This document shows positions 44,948 to 53,854 of a DNA stretch of 64,000 nt, piece after piece (the stretch's first letter is position 1; each line of letters begins with the position of its first letter). Below the pieces are notes generated by a model. That model had not been told where the DNA came from and made no database searches. It saw only the letters and a program-made list of their open reading frames with translations. This stretch comes from an uncultured Eubacterium sp. GTDB taxonomy: Bacteria; Bacillota; Clostridia; Lachnospirales; Lachnospiraceae. Where the stretch lies: positions 124,001-188,000 of the forward strand of contig CAMEVC010000003.1 of the NCBI GenBank assembly GCA_945939115.1, in the 5' to 3' direction. Both the position numbers and the translations under genes were made by a program.

Positions 44948-45532
44948 TCACAAACTTTCCATCTCTTCGTTAATAGTGTCCTCTGTAGCACTCATCGCCT
45001 CAAGTGTCATTGTGAGCAGTTTGTCTAATTCCCACCCAAGCTGCTCTGCGCCGCGTTCGATTACTTCACGCGAACATCCTGCCGCAAAGCCCTTGCTCTT
45101 ATACTTCTTCTTTAATGACTTGAGCTCCATATCCTTCGTGCTCTTAGATGGCCGCATAAGTGCTGCTGCCCATATAAGCCCTGTCAGCTCATCCGCTGCA
45201 AAAAGCACCTTCTCCATCTCATGTTCCGGAGCTACATCAACCGTAATACCATATCCGTGTGAGACTACTCCATGAATTATATCCTCGGAAACTCCTCCCT
45301 CGCGCAGAAGCTCCGGTGCCTTGATACAATGCTGGTCCGGATATAACTCGAAATCAATATCATGCAATAATCCGACTATTCCCCAGTATTCTGCATTATC
45401 GCCATAACCTAATTCATTGGCATACCATCTCATAACTGCCTCAACTGTGAGTGCATGCTGGATATGAAATGGGTCTTTGTTATATTTCTTCAATAATTCA
45501 AATGCTTGATTTCTTGTAATCTGTTCCATCAT
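44948..45532 (-). CDS. HD-domain hydrolase
   Basis: About 194 residues, cytoplasmic. Metal ligands of a minimal HD domain are visible: His in HIQHALTVEAVMRWYA, the HD pair in GLLHDIDFE, then a distal Asp in LFAADELTGLIWA. The family includes nucleotidases and phosphohydrolases found in Clostridia; the substrate is unknown. ATG at 45532 behind GGAGG is preferred to the tracked TTG. It follows the Dabb gene by 34 bases. Confidence 0.85.
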   Translation of the reverse strand: MMEQITRNQAFELLKKYNKDPFHIQHALTVEAVMRWYANELGYGDNAEYWGIVGLLHDIDFELYPDQHCIKAPELLREGGVSEDIIHGVVSHGYGITVDVAPEHEMEKVLFAADELTGLIWAAALMRPSKSTKDMELKSLKKKYKSKGFAAGCSREVIERGAEQLGWELDKLLTMTLEAMSATEDTINEEMESL

Positions 45533-45566
45533 TATGTCCTCCAATATCGCTGTATATTATTAACTG

Positions 45567-45869
45567 CTAGATTTCGTAATCCATGCATGATCTGATTGCT
45601 GTGTATGGTCTTACCTTGCTGTCCGCAACTGCCACATGCTTAGGATGTACTGCATAAGCTTTAAGGCTGTCCTCATTCTCAAATGTACTGTCTAACATGA
45701 CATCAACATTAGAACTTGGAAGACATTCCGTCAAAACCGTGATATCCACAAGCCCCGGAATCTGTCCTGCAAGACCTTCAAGTCCTTCCTTAATTCCTGC
45801 CTTAACCTGCTCCTTCTCTTCACCTGAAAGTTCGTCTTTTAATTTCCATAAAATAATATGCTTTACCAT
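45567..45869 (-). CDS. Dabb (stress-responsive A/B barrel) domain protein
   Basis: 100 residues, one dimeric alpha/beta-barrel domain. The start KHIILWKLKDELSGEEKEQV, the middle ITVLTECLPSSNVDVMLDSTF and the HPKHVAVADSKVRPY end are characteristic. The biochemical role is unknown in bacteria. It is first of a two-gene unit with the HD hydrolase. Confidence 0.9.
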   Translation of the reverse strand: MVKHIILWKLKDELSGEEKEQVKAGIKEGLEGLAGQIPGLVDITVLTECLPSSNVDVMLDSTFENEDSLKAYAVHPKHVAVADSKVRPYTAIRSCMDYEI

Positions 45870-45901
45870 AACGTACGCTCCTTATCTACATATATGGTCA
45901 A

Positions 45902-45930
45902 AGTGTAGCACATTTATATTTTACCGTAAA
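45902..45930 (-). promoter_or_regulatory. Promoter of the Dabb-HD unit
   Basis: Minus-strand TTTACG and TACACT are 17 bases apart, about 30 bases before the ATG. Confidence 0.5.
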
Positions 45931-46003
45931 CAAAAATCGTTACAATGATATTTTGCCAGGCATCGCCAATATGGTTGTATCCACCTATCCCAAAATTTTC
46001 TTA

Positions 46004-46276
46004 AAACCTACTAAAGTCCCAATCTTAGCTATTTCGTAGGTCTTTTCACTCACTACATATCTGCCTTTCCCGCTTAAAAGCCTACTAAATCATTATCACA
46101 ATTCCTTTCAGTAGGTCTTTTATTCACTTGTCACTTGCTCATGCACATTTTTTATAGCTGATAGACCTATTAAATCTATTCTTTTTTCCTGATTAGTAGG
46201 TTTTGCTATTCGTGTAACACCTGTAGATTTCCAAAAAGACCTACCAGATTTACTAATATTTAACTTTAGTAGGTTT
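46004..46276. repeat. Four palindromic units related to AAGCCTACT...AGTAGGTCTTTT
   Basis: This gene-free stretch holds four imperfect units of about 43 bases at 46004-46046, 46076-46121, 46163-46204 and 46233-46276, spaced 74, 85 and 74 bases. Each begins with a form of AAACCTACTAAA and ends with GTAGGTCTTTT, so each can fold as a hairpin with a 20-base AU-rich loop. The spacers differ and the loops are not conserved, so it is not a CRISPR. Otherwise 45931-46354 contains no gene I can support. Confidence 0.6.
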
Positions 46277-46354
46277 CACCATCTTCAGGCTTTGTTCATT
46301 AACCGCACAACCGGCTTGCAATTATTTTCTTAATGCTTTGCAGCATAAGCAAAA

Positions 46355-46404
46355 TATAAAAAAGCCACTATTCTATGTCCGAAACTTAGAATTAGTGGCT
46401 TTTC
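46355..46404 (-). terminator. Terminator of metY
   Basis: On the minus strand GCCACTAATTCTA pairs with TAGAATAGTGGC, followed by TTTTTTATATTTT. It begins 27 bases after the metY stop. Confidence 0.9.
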
Positions 46405-46430
46405 ATATTATATATCAGGCCTTTCAGCCA

Positions 46431-47714
46431 TTATATTGCCTCCAGAGCCTGTGCAATATCGGCAATCAAATCCTTCTTATCCTCAAGTCCGCAAGAAATA
46501 CGGATAAGTCCTGCAGGAATTCCGGCAGCAGCAAGCTGCTCGTCATTCATCTGTCTGTGAGTTGATGTAGCTGGATTAAGACAGCATGTTCTGGCGTCTG
46601 CTACGTGAGTCTCGATTGCAGCAAGCTTTAAGTTCTTCATAAACTTTTCTGCAGCAGCTCTTCCACCCTTTAACTCAAATGAAACCACACCACATCCACC
46701 GTTAGGCATGTACTTCTTGGCAATTTCATAATATTTGTTTGATGGAAGTGACGGATAATTGACAAACTCTACCTTGTCATGCTTTTCAAGGAATTCTGCA
46801 ACTGCCTGTCCATTCTCAACGTGTCTTGGCATACGCACATGAAGTGACTCGAGTCCAAGATTTAAGATAAATGCACTCTGTGGTGACTGAACGCATCCTA
46901 AATCTCTCATAAGCTGAGAAGTACATTTAGTGATAAATGCGCCTTCTTTTCCAAACTTCTCGGCATATGTAACTCCATGATATGACTCATCCGGTGTGCA
47001 GAGCCCCGGAAACTTATCAGCATGTGCCATCCAGTCAAACTTTCCACTGTCAACGATTGCCCCACCAACGGCTGCGCCATGTCCATCCATATACTTAGTT
47101 GTTGAATGTGTAACAATATCTGCTCCCCACTCAATTGGTCTCAAATTCACTGGTGTCGGGAATGTATTGTCCACTATAAGTGGAACGCCATGAGCATGAG
47201 CGGCCTTAGCAAACTTTTCAATATCTAATACAGTAAGTGCAGGGTTGGCAATAGACTCGCCAAACACTGCTCTGGTGTTATCCTTAAATGCCGCATTAAG
47301 TTCCTCCTCTGAGCAGTCAGGATCAACAAATGTTACGTCTATACCCATCTTCTTCATTGTAACAGAGATAAGATTGTATGTTCCGCCATAGATTGAAGAT
47401 GACGATACAATATGGCTTCCTGCTTCGCAAATATTAAATAATGCAAAGAAATTCGCTGCCTGTCCGGAAGATGTAAGCATTCCTGCTGTTCCACCCTCCA
47501 GCTCAGCAATCTTAGCAGCCACATGATCATTAGTAGGATTCTGAAGTCTTGAATAGAAATATCCTTCAGCTTCCAGGTCAAAAAGCTTTCCCATATCCTC
47601 ACTTGTGTCATACTTAAATGTTGTTGACTGAATAATCGGTATCTGACGCGGCTCACCATTGCCAGGTGTATAGCCTGCCTGTACACATTTTGTGTTAATT
47701 GAATAATTTCCCAT
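46431..47714 (-). CDS. metY: O-acetylhomoserine sulfhydrylase (Cys/Met metabolism PLP enzyme)
   Basis: 427 residues, a full-length member of the Cys/Met PLP family. Visible motifs are SGQAANFFALF (PLP phosphate side), SSSIYGGTYNLI, VDNTFPTPVNLRP and the PLP lysine in THSTTKYMDGHG. ATSTHRQMNDEQLAAAGI near the end is typical of O-acetylhomoserine enzymes. It forms homocysteine (or methionine) from O-acetylhomoserine and sulfide or methanethiol. ATG at 47714 behind GGAGGG is used, not the tracked start. No other sulfur genes are adjacent. Confidence 0.92.
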   Translation of the reverse strand: MGNYSINTKCVQAGYTPGNGEPRQIPIIQSTTFKYDTSEDMGKLFDLEAEGYFYSRLQNPTNDHVAAKIAELEGGTAGMLTSSGQAANFFALFNICEAGSHIVSSSSIYGGTYNLISVTMKKMGIDVTFVDPDCSEEELNAAFKDNTRAVFGESIANPALTVLDIEKFAKAAHAHGVPLIVDNTFPTPVNLRPIEWGADIVTHSTTKYMDGHGAAVGGAIVDSGKFDWMAHADKFPGLCTPDESYHGVTYAEKFGKEGAFITKCTSQLMRDLGCVQSPQSAFILNLGLESLHVRMPRHVENGQAVAEFLEKHDKVEFVNYPSLPSNKYYEIAKKYMPNGGCGVVSFELKGGRAAAEKFMKNLKLAAIETHVADARTCCLNPATSTHRQMNDEQLAAAGIPAGLIRISCGLEDKKDLIADIAQALEAI

Positions 47715-47750
47715 ATTTCCCTCCGGTATTATATGTTTATATCTGTTGGA

Positions 47751-47777
47751 ATTATAACACAATACAACATGTTATAC
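47751..47777 (-). promoter_or_regulatory. Extended -10 promoter of metY with an overlapping palindrome
   Basis: Minus-strand TGTTATAAT is an extended -10 element with a weak -35. Immediately upstream TATAACATGTTGTA is a nearly perfect 14-base palindrome in the spacer, a possible repressor site. Confidence 0.45.
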
Positions 47778-47796
47778 ATAGAAAAATTTATTTAAT

Positions 47797-48462
47797 TCAT
47801 ACCTTTATATACGCTTCATTCTTTTCCCGCCTGCCATATATTTCTTCAAGCCACATTATCACGACATCCTTGGGCTTTCCAAATGGCATCTTATGGCTTA
47901 GCATGAAATTATCTGCCTTAACGCTTTTCAAAACCTTAATCTGCTCCCGTAACAATCCGGAATTATACAGGCGGCTGCCACCTTTCTCCATTGCATACAC
48001 ACCATCTCCAAGAAAACAATATTTCTCATTAACCTCAAGTGCCACGCACCCTTTAGCATGACTTGATGGAAGCGGAAATAAATGCAGTGATATATCTCCA
48101 TCCTGAAAGTACACATCACTCTCTATTATCACGCCAGTATTGGTATGCTTATATGTTAACCTCCCCTGATACATCTCATCATATCTGATCTTAGACAGAT
48201 TTCCTATATGGTCACCATGAAAATGTGATAACACAACATTAACTTTTCTACTATCCTGATTAAGAGTTTCAAGTAATCCCGGAATATCCGGATGAGCTCC
48301 CACATCATAAATCCACTCTGACTCCCTGCCCTGAATCACAACAACATTGGCAGATAACGGATTACTTGTCGGTGCAATATACGATATATCATTGTCTACT
48401 TTTATAAGTCTGCATTCATCCATCGACTTGCTATTGTTATAGTTTATTTCTCTAACAGCCAT
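47797..48462 (-). CDS. Metallo-beta-lactamase-fold hydrolase
   Basis: 221 residues. The zinc motif HFHGDHIGN, a second histidine in [12 protein letters not shown], and Asp in FLGDGVY define the fold. The exact substrate (thioester, lipid, or RNA-type) is not recognisable. It overlaps the end of nfo by 19 bases and precedes the metY promoter. Confidence 0.9.
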   Translation of the reverse strand: MAVREINYNNSKSMDECRLIKVDNDISYIAPTSNPLSANVVVIQGRESEWIYDVGAHPDIPGLLETLNQDSRKVNVVLSHFHGDHIGNLSKIRYDEMYQGRLTYKHTNTGVIIESDVYFQDGDISLHLFPLPSSHAKGCVALEVNEKYCFLGDGVYAMEKGGSRLYNSGLLREQIKVLKSVKADNFMLSHKMPFGKPKDVVIMWLEEIYGRREKNEAYIKV

Positions 48463-49310
48463 GCAATCTCTTCCTTATATGGCGGCTCCTTCTTGTCCGT
48501 TCCCTCTACCGCCACCCATGGTGTCTCAAGAATCTTAGGAACATCCATAAATCTTTCATCATGTATAAGTCTTTTTAAAGTATTATATCCGATTGTACCC
48601 TTATCAATATTAGCATGCCTGTCCTTATGGGCTCCCAGCGGATTCATACTGTCATTAATGTGAAATACTGCAATCTGGTCAAGCCCCAATATCCTGTCGA
48701 ATTCATTAAATACTTCATCATAATGATTAACAATATCATATCCGGCATCGTTTACATGACAGGTATCAAAGCAGACTCTCAACCGCTCCTTCTTGTCAAC
48801 TCCGTCATATATAGCCTTAAGTTCTTCAAATGTACGTCCAATTTCGCTGCCTTTTCCAGCCATTGTCTCAAGCGCAATATAGACATTATCATCATTCTTA
48901 TTAAGAACTGTATTCAGTCCCTTGATAATCTGCGCAGTTCCTGCCTCCACTCCTGCATCTACATGGCTTCCCGGATGAAGAACAAGTATCCTGCTCTTCA
49001 TGGCAGCTGTACGGATAATCTCTTTTTCCAGGAATTCAACTGCAAGCTCATAGGTTTCCGGCTTTACAGTATTGGCGAGATTAATTATATATGGAGCATG
49101 AACTATTATTTCCTGTATTCCATGCTCACTGGCATATTTCCAGCCCTCCTCAATATTTAACTCCGAAATATCTTTTCTTCTTGTATTCTGCGGTGCTCCT
49201 GTATATAACATAAATACATTAGCTCCATATGAAACAGCCTCCTTAGCGGATGTAAGAAACATTTCCTTTCCTGCCATTCCAACATGACTTCCCAACTTAA
49301 TATCCTGCAT
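48444..49310 (-). CDS. nfo: Endonuclease IV (apurinic/apyrimidinic endonuclease)
   Basis: 288 residues, full-length TIM-barrel enzyme of base-excision repair. Signature segments are [99 protein letters not shown] and ILETPW, which supply the three-zinc site. The downstream MBL gene overlaps it. Confidence 0.95.
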   Translation of the reverse strand: MQDIKLGSHVGMAGKEMFLTSAKEAVSYGANVFMLYTGAPQNTRRKDISELNIEEGWKYASEHGIQEIIVHAPYIINLANTVKPETYELAVEFLEKEIIRTAAMKSRILVLHPGSHVDAGVEAGTAQIIKGLNTVLNKNDDNVYIALETMAGKGSEIGRTFEELKAIYDGVDKKERLRVCFDTCHVNDAGYDIVNHYDEVFNEFDRILGLDQIAVFHINDSMNPLGAHKDRHANIDKGTIGYNTLKRLIHDERFMDVPKILETPWVAVEGTDKKEPPYKEEIAWLLEK

Positions 49311-49351
49311 ATAATCCTCCTGTCAGACAATCAGTATCTTGTTATCAAACA

Positions 49352-49384
49352 ATCCCACCGGTCTCATAACAAAACCGGTGGGAT
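49352..49384 (-). terminator. Hairpin after the cupin gene
   Basis: ATCCCACCGGT and ACCGGTGGGAT form a perfect 11-base stem; on the minus strand TTGTTTG follows. It separates the cupin gene from nfo. Confidence 0.65.
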
Positions 49385-49437
49385 ATGTGTTATTTTTATT
49401 AAAGTATATAATATATGTCCTTTTGTTGCAAATCTAT

Positions 49438-49872
49438 TTAATCCTCATTATATTCCATCTGCGCATCTTTTTTAGTTTTATGAACCGTACCGGCCGGGTG
49501 ATGAGGAGGAGCATATACGGTCGATACTCTCATAGGAATCCTTCCTATGTTAACAACATTATGCCACATACCTGATGGAACAAATATAATGTCTCCCCTG
49601 CATACTCTTCTCTGATAATCCATATCATCTCTGCATTCACCCATCTGCACCATTCCAAATCCCTGTTCTATCCTTATTATCTGGTCTGTATCTTCATGAA
49701 TCTCAAGACCTATATCTGAACACACCGGAATGCACATAAGTGTCATCTGTGAATAACATCCTGTCCATATTGTGTTTCTGAAATCTGCATTCTGCATCGA
49801 CATTCTATCAGCATTCATCACATATTGATTATTATTATTTTCTTTTGCGGTATGATAATCTCTATCGTTCAT
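49438..49872 (-). CDS. Cupin-domain protein
   Basis: 144 residues, one cupin barrel. Motif 1 is seen as IGLEIHEDTDQIIRIEQGFGMV and motif 2 as RGDIIFVPSGMWHNVVNIG, supplying His/Glu/His metal ligands. Small cupins of this type bind sugars or metals or act as regulators; nothing more specific can be said. AAAGGTG precedes the ATG. Confidence 0.88.
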   Translation of the reverse strand: MNDRDYHTAKENNNNQYVMNADRMSMQNADFRNTIWTGCYSQMTLMCIPVCSDIGLEIHEDTDQIIRIEQGFGMVQMGECRDDMDYQRRVCRGDIIFVPSGMWHNVVNIGRIPMRVSTVYAPPHHPAGTVHKTKKDAQMEYNED

Positions 49873-49893
49873 ATAAACACCTTTTTAATTGCT

Positions 49894-49921
49894 TCTATAT
49901 CATCATACGCATTTACTTCAA
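49894..49921 (-). promoter_or_regulatory. Possible promoter of the cupin gene
   Basis: Minus-strand TTGAAG and TATAGA are 16 bases apart in the 55-base gap after the hybrid kinase. No terminator is visible in that gap. Confidence 0.4.
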
Positions 49922-49927
49922 GAATGT

Positions 49928-52705
49928 TCACAATATATTGCGAAGCTTGTTCAGAAGACTTTGATATTGTTCCATGACAGATTTATGATTATCCTTAATA
50001 TAATCCATTTTCTCATCTTTACCTGCAAACTCCAATGCCTTGGCGGACTCCGATAAAGAAACTGCACCTATTGTCAATGATGTACTTTTCAATGCATGCA
50101 CGGCTGTAATATAATTCTTCCAGTCCTGTGCTGCAAAAAGCTGGTCAATTGCTTCTACATTATCTGCCTTTATGTATTCATAAAGCATCTCTTGATATAT
50201 TTCTTCATCCATACAGTATTTTAGTCCTGTCTGTACATCCAGTTCGGGCATTTCCTTCAGGCACTGTAAAACATTCCTGTCTTTGCCAGACTGTGAATCC
50301 ACTGGATTACTATTTACCTGTGCATCAAGCTTACTATGATCTGCATCCGGCTTACTGTATAAATTCACATCAAGATACTTCTTCAGCATAGCCTGTAAAG
50401 ACTCTTCCTTAACAGGCTTTGTAAGGTAATCGGTAAATCCTGCATTAATATATTCCTGTCTGGCACCTCTTGTTGCATTAGCTGTAAGCATAATGACAGG
50501 CGTACTTTTATTTAGATTATCTGACATAATCTTCATCTGCTGCAATGTCTCCAAGCCATCCATCTCAGGCATCATATGATCTAAGAATATTATGTCATAG
50601 TGATTTTTCTTTACACTTTGCAGACATTCCATACCGCTTCTTACTGTATCAATCTGGATGCGTGTCTTTTTAAGAAGGCCTTTTATTACCTTAAGATTAA
50701 TCTCCACATCATCCACAACGAGAATATGTGCATCTGGTGCAACAATGGAATTTTCTTTGCTTTCTGAAATATTAACTGACTGTTGATACCTCTTCTTAAA
50801 ATCTCCTACCGGCTTAGAATCAACTACCTTTTGTGGTATCTTCGCTGTGAATTCAGACCCCTTTCCATATTCACTCTGAACTCCAATTTCTCCTCCCATC
50901 AGGCAGACAAGATTCTGGGTAAGCTTTAATCCAAGACCTGTTCCCTCAATACTCCTGTTTCGCTTCTCCTCAATTCTTGTGAAAGAATTAAAAAGCTTGT
51001 CCATATCTTGCTCACGAATACCGATTCCTGTATCCTTCACTGTAATTATCAATACAATCTGGTTTCCTTCGAATCGTTCGTATCCCACCAAGAGCCTGAC
51101 TTCTCCTTCTTTTGTGTATTTCACAGCATTTGAAAGTAAATTGTTTATAATCTGTCTTATGCGCACATCGTCCCCAACAAGAGTAGATGGCAGTTTTGGG
51201 TCAACATCAATCTTCAAGGAAAGAGATTTGCTCTCTGCTCTTACCTTGGCAATATTAAAACAGTCATTAATAACTGAACTCGGTTTATATTCAACCGGCA
51301 TAATTTCCAGTTTTCCCGCCTCAATTTTAGATATATCCAAAATATCATTGATAATAGACAGCAATGACTGACCAGCGCTTTGTATATTCTCTGCATACTC
51401 TCTTAGGTTATCATCCTTACACTCCTCTAACAGTATTGAATCCATTCCCAGAATTCCATTAAGAGGTGTACGGATTTCATGTGACATATTTGCAAGGAAC
51501 TGGCTTTTTGCTACATTTGCCGCTATGGCATCGTTCTTTGCCTTCTCAACAAATTTCACATGCTCCTTCATCATATTACGCATATAGATAATCAAGGTAC
51601 ATATTGCGAAAATGCATACTCCATACCTGCTGGCTTTTCCTAAATCTCCGACTTTAATTATATAGGACCTCATTACATCAATAAATACACCTATCATCAT
51701 GCATATAATACCGATAAAACTTATAGCTGTCTCAAGACTCTTCTCAATATGTACATTCCTTCCCAATGCGACAACATTTACTATTATTATTAAAACAATA
51801 ATCGCATGTGACACAAACGCCATCTCCATAAAATCCATTATTCCGGCAATCTGTAAAATAAGTTGAACCGCAACATTTACTGAAGAAATCAGCATTACCC
51901 CCAGCATAATATTGCCAATTTTCGGAATTGACTCATAACAATAAGCCTCCAGAAACAGAGGTGCAGTCATCAGAATAATAAATATGAGGTTGGAATACAG
52001 AGTCTGGTTTCCATAAAATACTTCAGGAATCTTTGTTTCTATCATATGGTATACACTCATAAGAAGGAGATATATACCAAGATACTGCACACCACCTATA
52101 TTCTTGTTAGACATTTTCTGTATTATTGCAAGTATTATGAAAATAACAGCGGCAATCAGTATGATAACTGACAGAATAATATCCAGTGCCCTTTCCTTTA
52201 TGAAATTAAGAATTGAAACATCTCTTCTGGCAACAGATATATCTGTTATGTATGTTGCATAGTCAGCATATGGTGAACACATCTCTATCTGTATCTCCCC
52301 CACCTGACATTCACTAGGTATATCTGCAAAAACAAATACACTGCCTGGCGTATTTCCAAATAATCTTTTATCATTTAATCCAAAGCTGTATATCTCTTCC
52401 CCATCTACCATAATTCTCAAAGATTTATCCGCAGACAGGAATCTTATAGTCTTTCCCCAATATTCCTTTGGGATTGTATTTTTTATGACGATTTTCTCCC
52501 CCGGCCGGCTGCTGCTGTTGTAAGGCAGTTCCTCCAGCTCGGTCTGGCTTCCATCTTCCCTTACAAGAACCCAACCTGTGTTAAATGATTGCATTTTCCC
52601 TTTTGCAAGAGTCATGTCATCCACTTTAGAAGTTGTAAGTACAACTGTAATTACGACTAATTGTATAAAAAATACTATCCATATAAATTTATCATACTTC
52701 TTCAT
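49928..52705 (-). CDS. Hybrid histidine kinase: 7TM-DISM sensor, HisKA, HATPase, REC, HPt
   Basis: 925 residues. An N-terminal anchor and an extracellular beta-sandwich (~40-165: IRFLSADKSLRIMVDGEEIYS) precede seven membrane helices (~165-385), the 7TMR-DISM layout. Next come HisKA (FLANMSHEIRTPLNG), HATPase (LLSNAVKYTKEG, KDTGIGI, GTGLGLKLT), a receiver (VVDDVEINLKV, FLDHMMPEMDG, TKPV) and a C-terminal HPt with AVHALKSTSLTIG. It carries a full phosphorelay in one chain. It is the last gene of the BMP/kinase/HD-GYP operon. Confidence 0.93.
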   Translation of the reverse strand: MKKYDKFIWIVFFIQLVVITVVLTTSKVDDMTLAKGKMQSFNTGWVLVREDGSQTELEELPYNSSSRPGEKIVIKNTIPKEYWGKTIRFLSADKSLRIMVDGEEIYSFGLNDKRLFGNTPGSVFVFADIPSECQVGEIQIEMCSPYADYATYITDISVARRDVSILNFIKERALDIILSVIILIAAVIFIILAIIQKMSNKNIGGVQYLGIYLLLMSVYHMIETKIPEVFYGNQTLYSNLIFIILMTAPLFLEAYCYESIPKIGNIMLGVMLISSVNVAVQLILQIAGIMDFMEMAFVSHAIIVLIIIVNVVALGRNVHIEKSLETAISFIGIICMMIGVFIDVMRSYIIKVGDLGKASRYGVCIFAICTLIIYMRNMMKEHVKFVEKAKNDAIAANVAKSQFLANMSHEIRTPLNGILGMDSILLEECKDDNLREYAENIQSAGQSLLSIINDILDISKIEAGKLEIMPVEYKPSSVINDCFNIAKVRAESKSLSLKIDVDPKLPSTLVGDDVRIRQIINNLLSNAVKYTKEGEVRLLVGYERFEGNQIVLIITVKDTGIGIREQDMDKLFNSFTRIEEKRNRSIEGTGLGLKLTQNLVCLMGGEIGVQSEYGKGSEFTAKIPQKVVDSKPVGDFKKRYQQSVNISESKENSIVAPDAHILVVDDVEINLKVIKGLLKKTRIQIDTVRSGMECLQSVKKNHYDIIFLDHMMPEMDGLETLQQMKIMSDNLNKSTPVIMLTANATRGARQEYINAGFTDYLTKPVKEESLQAMLKKYLDVNLYSKPDADHSKLDAQVNSNPVDSQSGKDRNVLQCLKEMPELDVQTGLKYCMDEEIYQEMLYEYIKADNVEAIDQLFAAQDWKNYITAVHALKSTSLTIGAVSLSESAKALEFAGKDEKMDYIKDNHKSVMEQYQSLLNKLRNIL

Positions 52706-52742
52706 TGTATATTATGCCTCTTTTCTCGCTATATGATGACTC

Positions 52743-53774
52743 CTACATACTTCCCAGACTGTTAATAATACCATGTACTGTTTCTTTTACTACAAATGGA
52801 TGTAATGGCTTTGTTAAATAATCATCTATCCCCAGTTCACTTATTTTCTGAATTGTCTCAATACCCTTATCCGCCGTCACAATTACAACAGGTATATCAT
52901 ACTTTTCACGTATCAACTTATATAAGTCGAATCCATCAATATCCGGCATCTTTAAATCCAATAGTATCAGATGAATCTCATTCTCTTCTAATACACGGAA
53001 GGTCTCATCCTTGGTCTTTGCTCCTATCACACAGATATCCGGAACATCCTTTAGAATATGTTCTGCCATCCTTATATTCATTATCTCATCATCAACTACA
53101 AGAACATTCTTCATTGTATTATCTGTCTGTCGCATTGAATAACTGCTGTCCTCATCAATCATCTGCAGCATAATATCTGCAATATCTGCATCAAACTGTT
53201 TCCCTCGTCCCTTTACAATCTCCGAGCGGACAACCTCCTGTGGCAGTGCTTTTCTATAGCTTCGATTACTTGCCATTGCGTCATATGCATCTGCAACGCC
53301 AATAATTCTGGCAATTTCCGGAATATTTTCGCCTTCCAGCCCATTAGGATAGCCTGTACCGTCATACCTTTCATGATGGAACTTAGCTGCGTAAGCAATT
53401 CTGTCATCCTCATGAATGTCTTTTAAAATGTGGTATCCACAGACAGTATGAATTCTAATCTGGTCAAACTCTTCCTCGGTAAGCTTACCCGGCTTGTTGA
53501 TTACCTCTTCCGGAACACGTATTTTCCCGACATCGTGAAGAAGACCTGCATAATATATAATCTTCTGTTCATCCTCGGATTTACCCATCCTCTTGGCAAT
53601 GGCTAATGAATAGTCTGCCACTCTTTGAGAATGGCCGCTTGTATATCGGTCCTTCGCATCAATAGTGTATGCAAGTGCACGGATAATATTGGTATTCATC
53701 TGATTAAGGCGTGTTCTGCTTTCTTCATCATTGCACTGGAAATTGTTGAGCATTTTAGAAATAATATTATTCAT
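52743..53774 (-). CDS. HD-GYP phosphodiesterase with C-terminal receiver domain
   Basis: 343 residues, cytoplasmic. After about 30 residues comes an HD-GYP domain with all motifs (KDRYTSGHSQRVADYS, LLHDVGKIRVP, IHTVCGYH, HHERYDGTGYPNGL, ADAYDAMAS), then a receiver (VLVVDDEIMNIRM, LILLDLKMPDIDG, VTADKG, LTKPLHP). The common order in bacteria is REC then HD-GYP; here it is reversed, as in the C-terminal half of the 1301-aa sensor. It should degrade cyclic di-GMP under control of the neighbouring hybrid kinases. It lies between the two kinase genes, 37 and 80 bases from them. Confidence 0.93.
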   Translation of the reverse strand: MNNIISKMLNNFQCNDEESRTRLNQMNTNIIRALAYTIDAKDRYTSGHSQRVADYSLAIAKRMGKSEDEQKIIYYAGLLHDVGKIRVPEEVINKPGKLTEEEFDQIRIHTVCGYHILKDIHEDDRIAYAAKFHHERYDGTGYPNGLEGENIPEIARIIGVADAYDAMASNRSYRKALPQEVVRSEIVKGRGKQFDADIADIMLQMIDEDSSYSMRQTDNTMKNVLVVDDEIMNIRMAEHILKDVPDICVIGAKTKDETFRVLEENEIHLILLDLKMPDIDGFDLYKLIREKYDIPVVIVTADKGIETIQKISELGIDDYLTKPLHPFVVKETVHGIINSLGSM

Positions 53775-53854
53775 ATGTGTTATCCTTTCGTTACGGTTTC
53801 AACGAGTTCCTCATATCCCATGTCCCAGTATTATCAGTCAATTAGCAACCCGCT

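Noticed and set aside
46004-46276. Repeats resembling a CRISPR array
   Set aside because: The repeats are imperfect, palindromic over their whole length and unevenly spaced. There are only four, and no cas genes are nearby.
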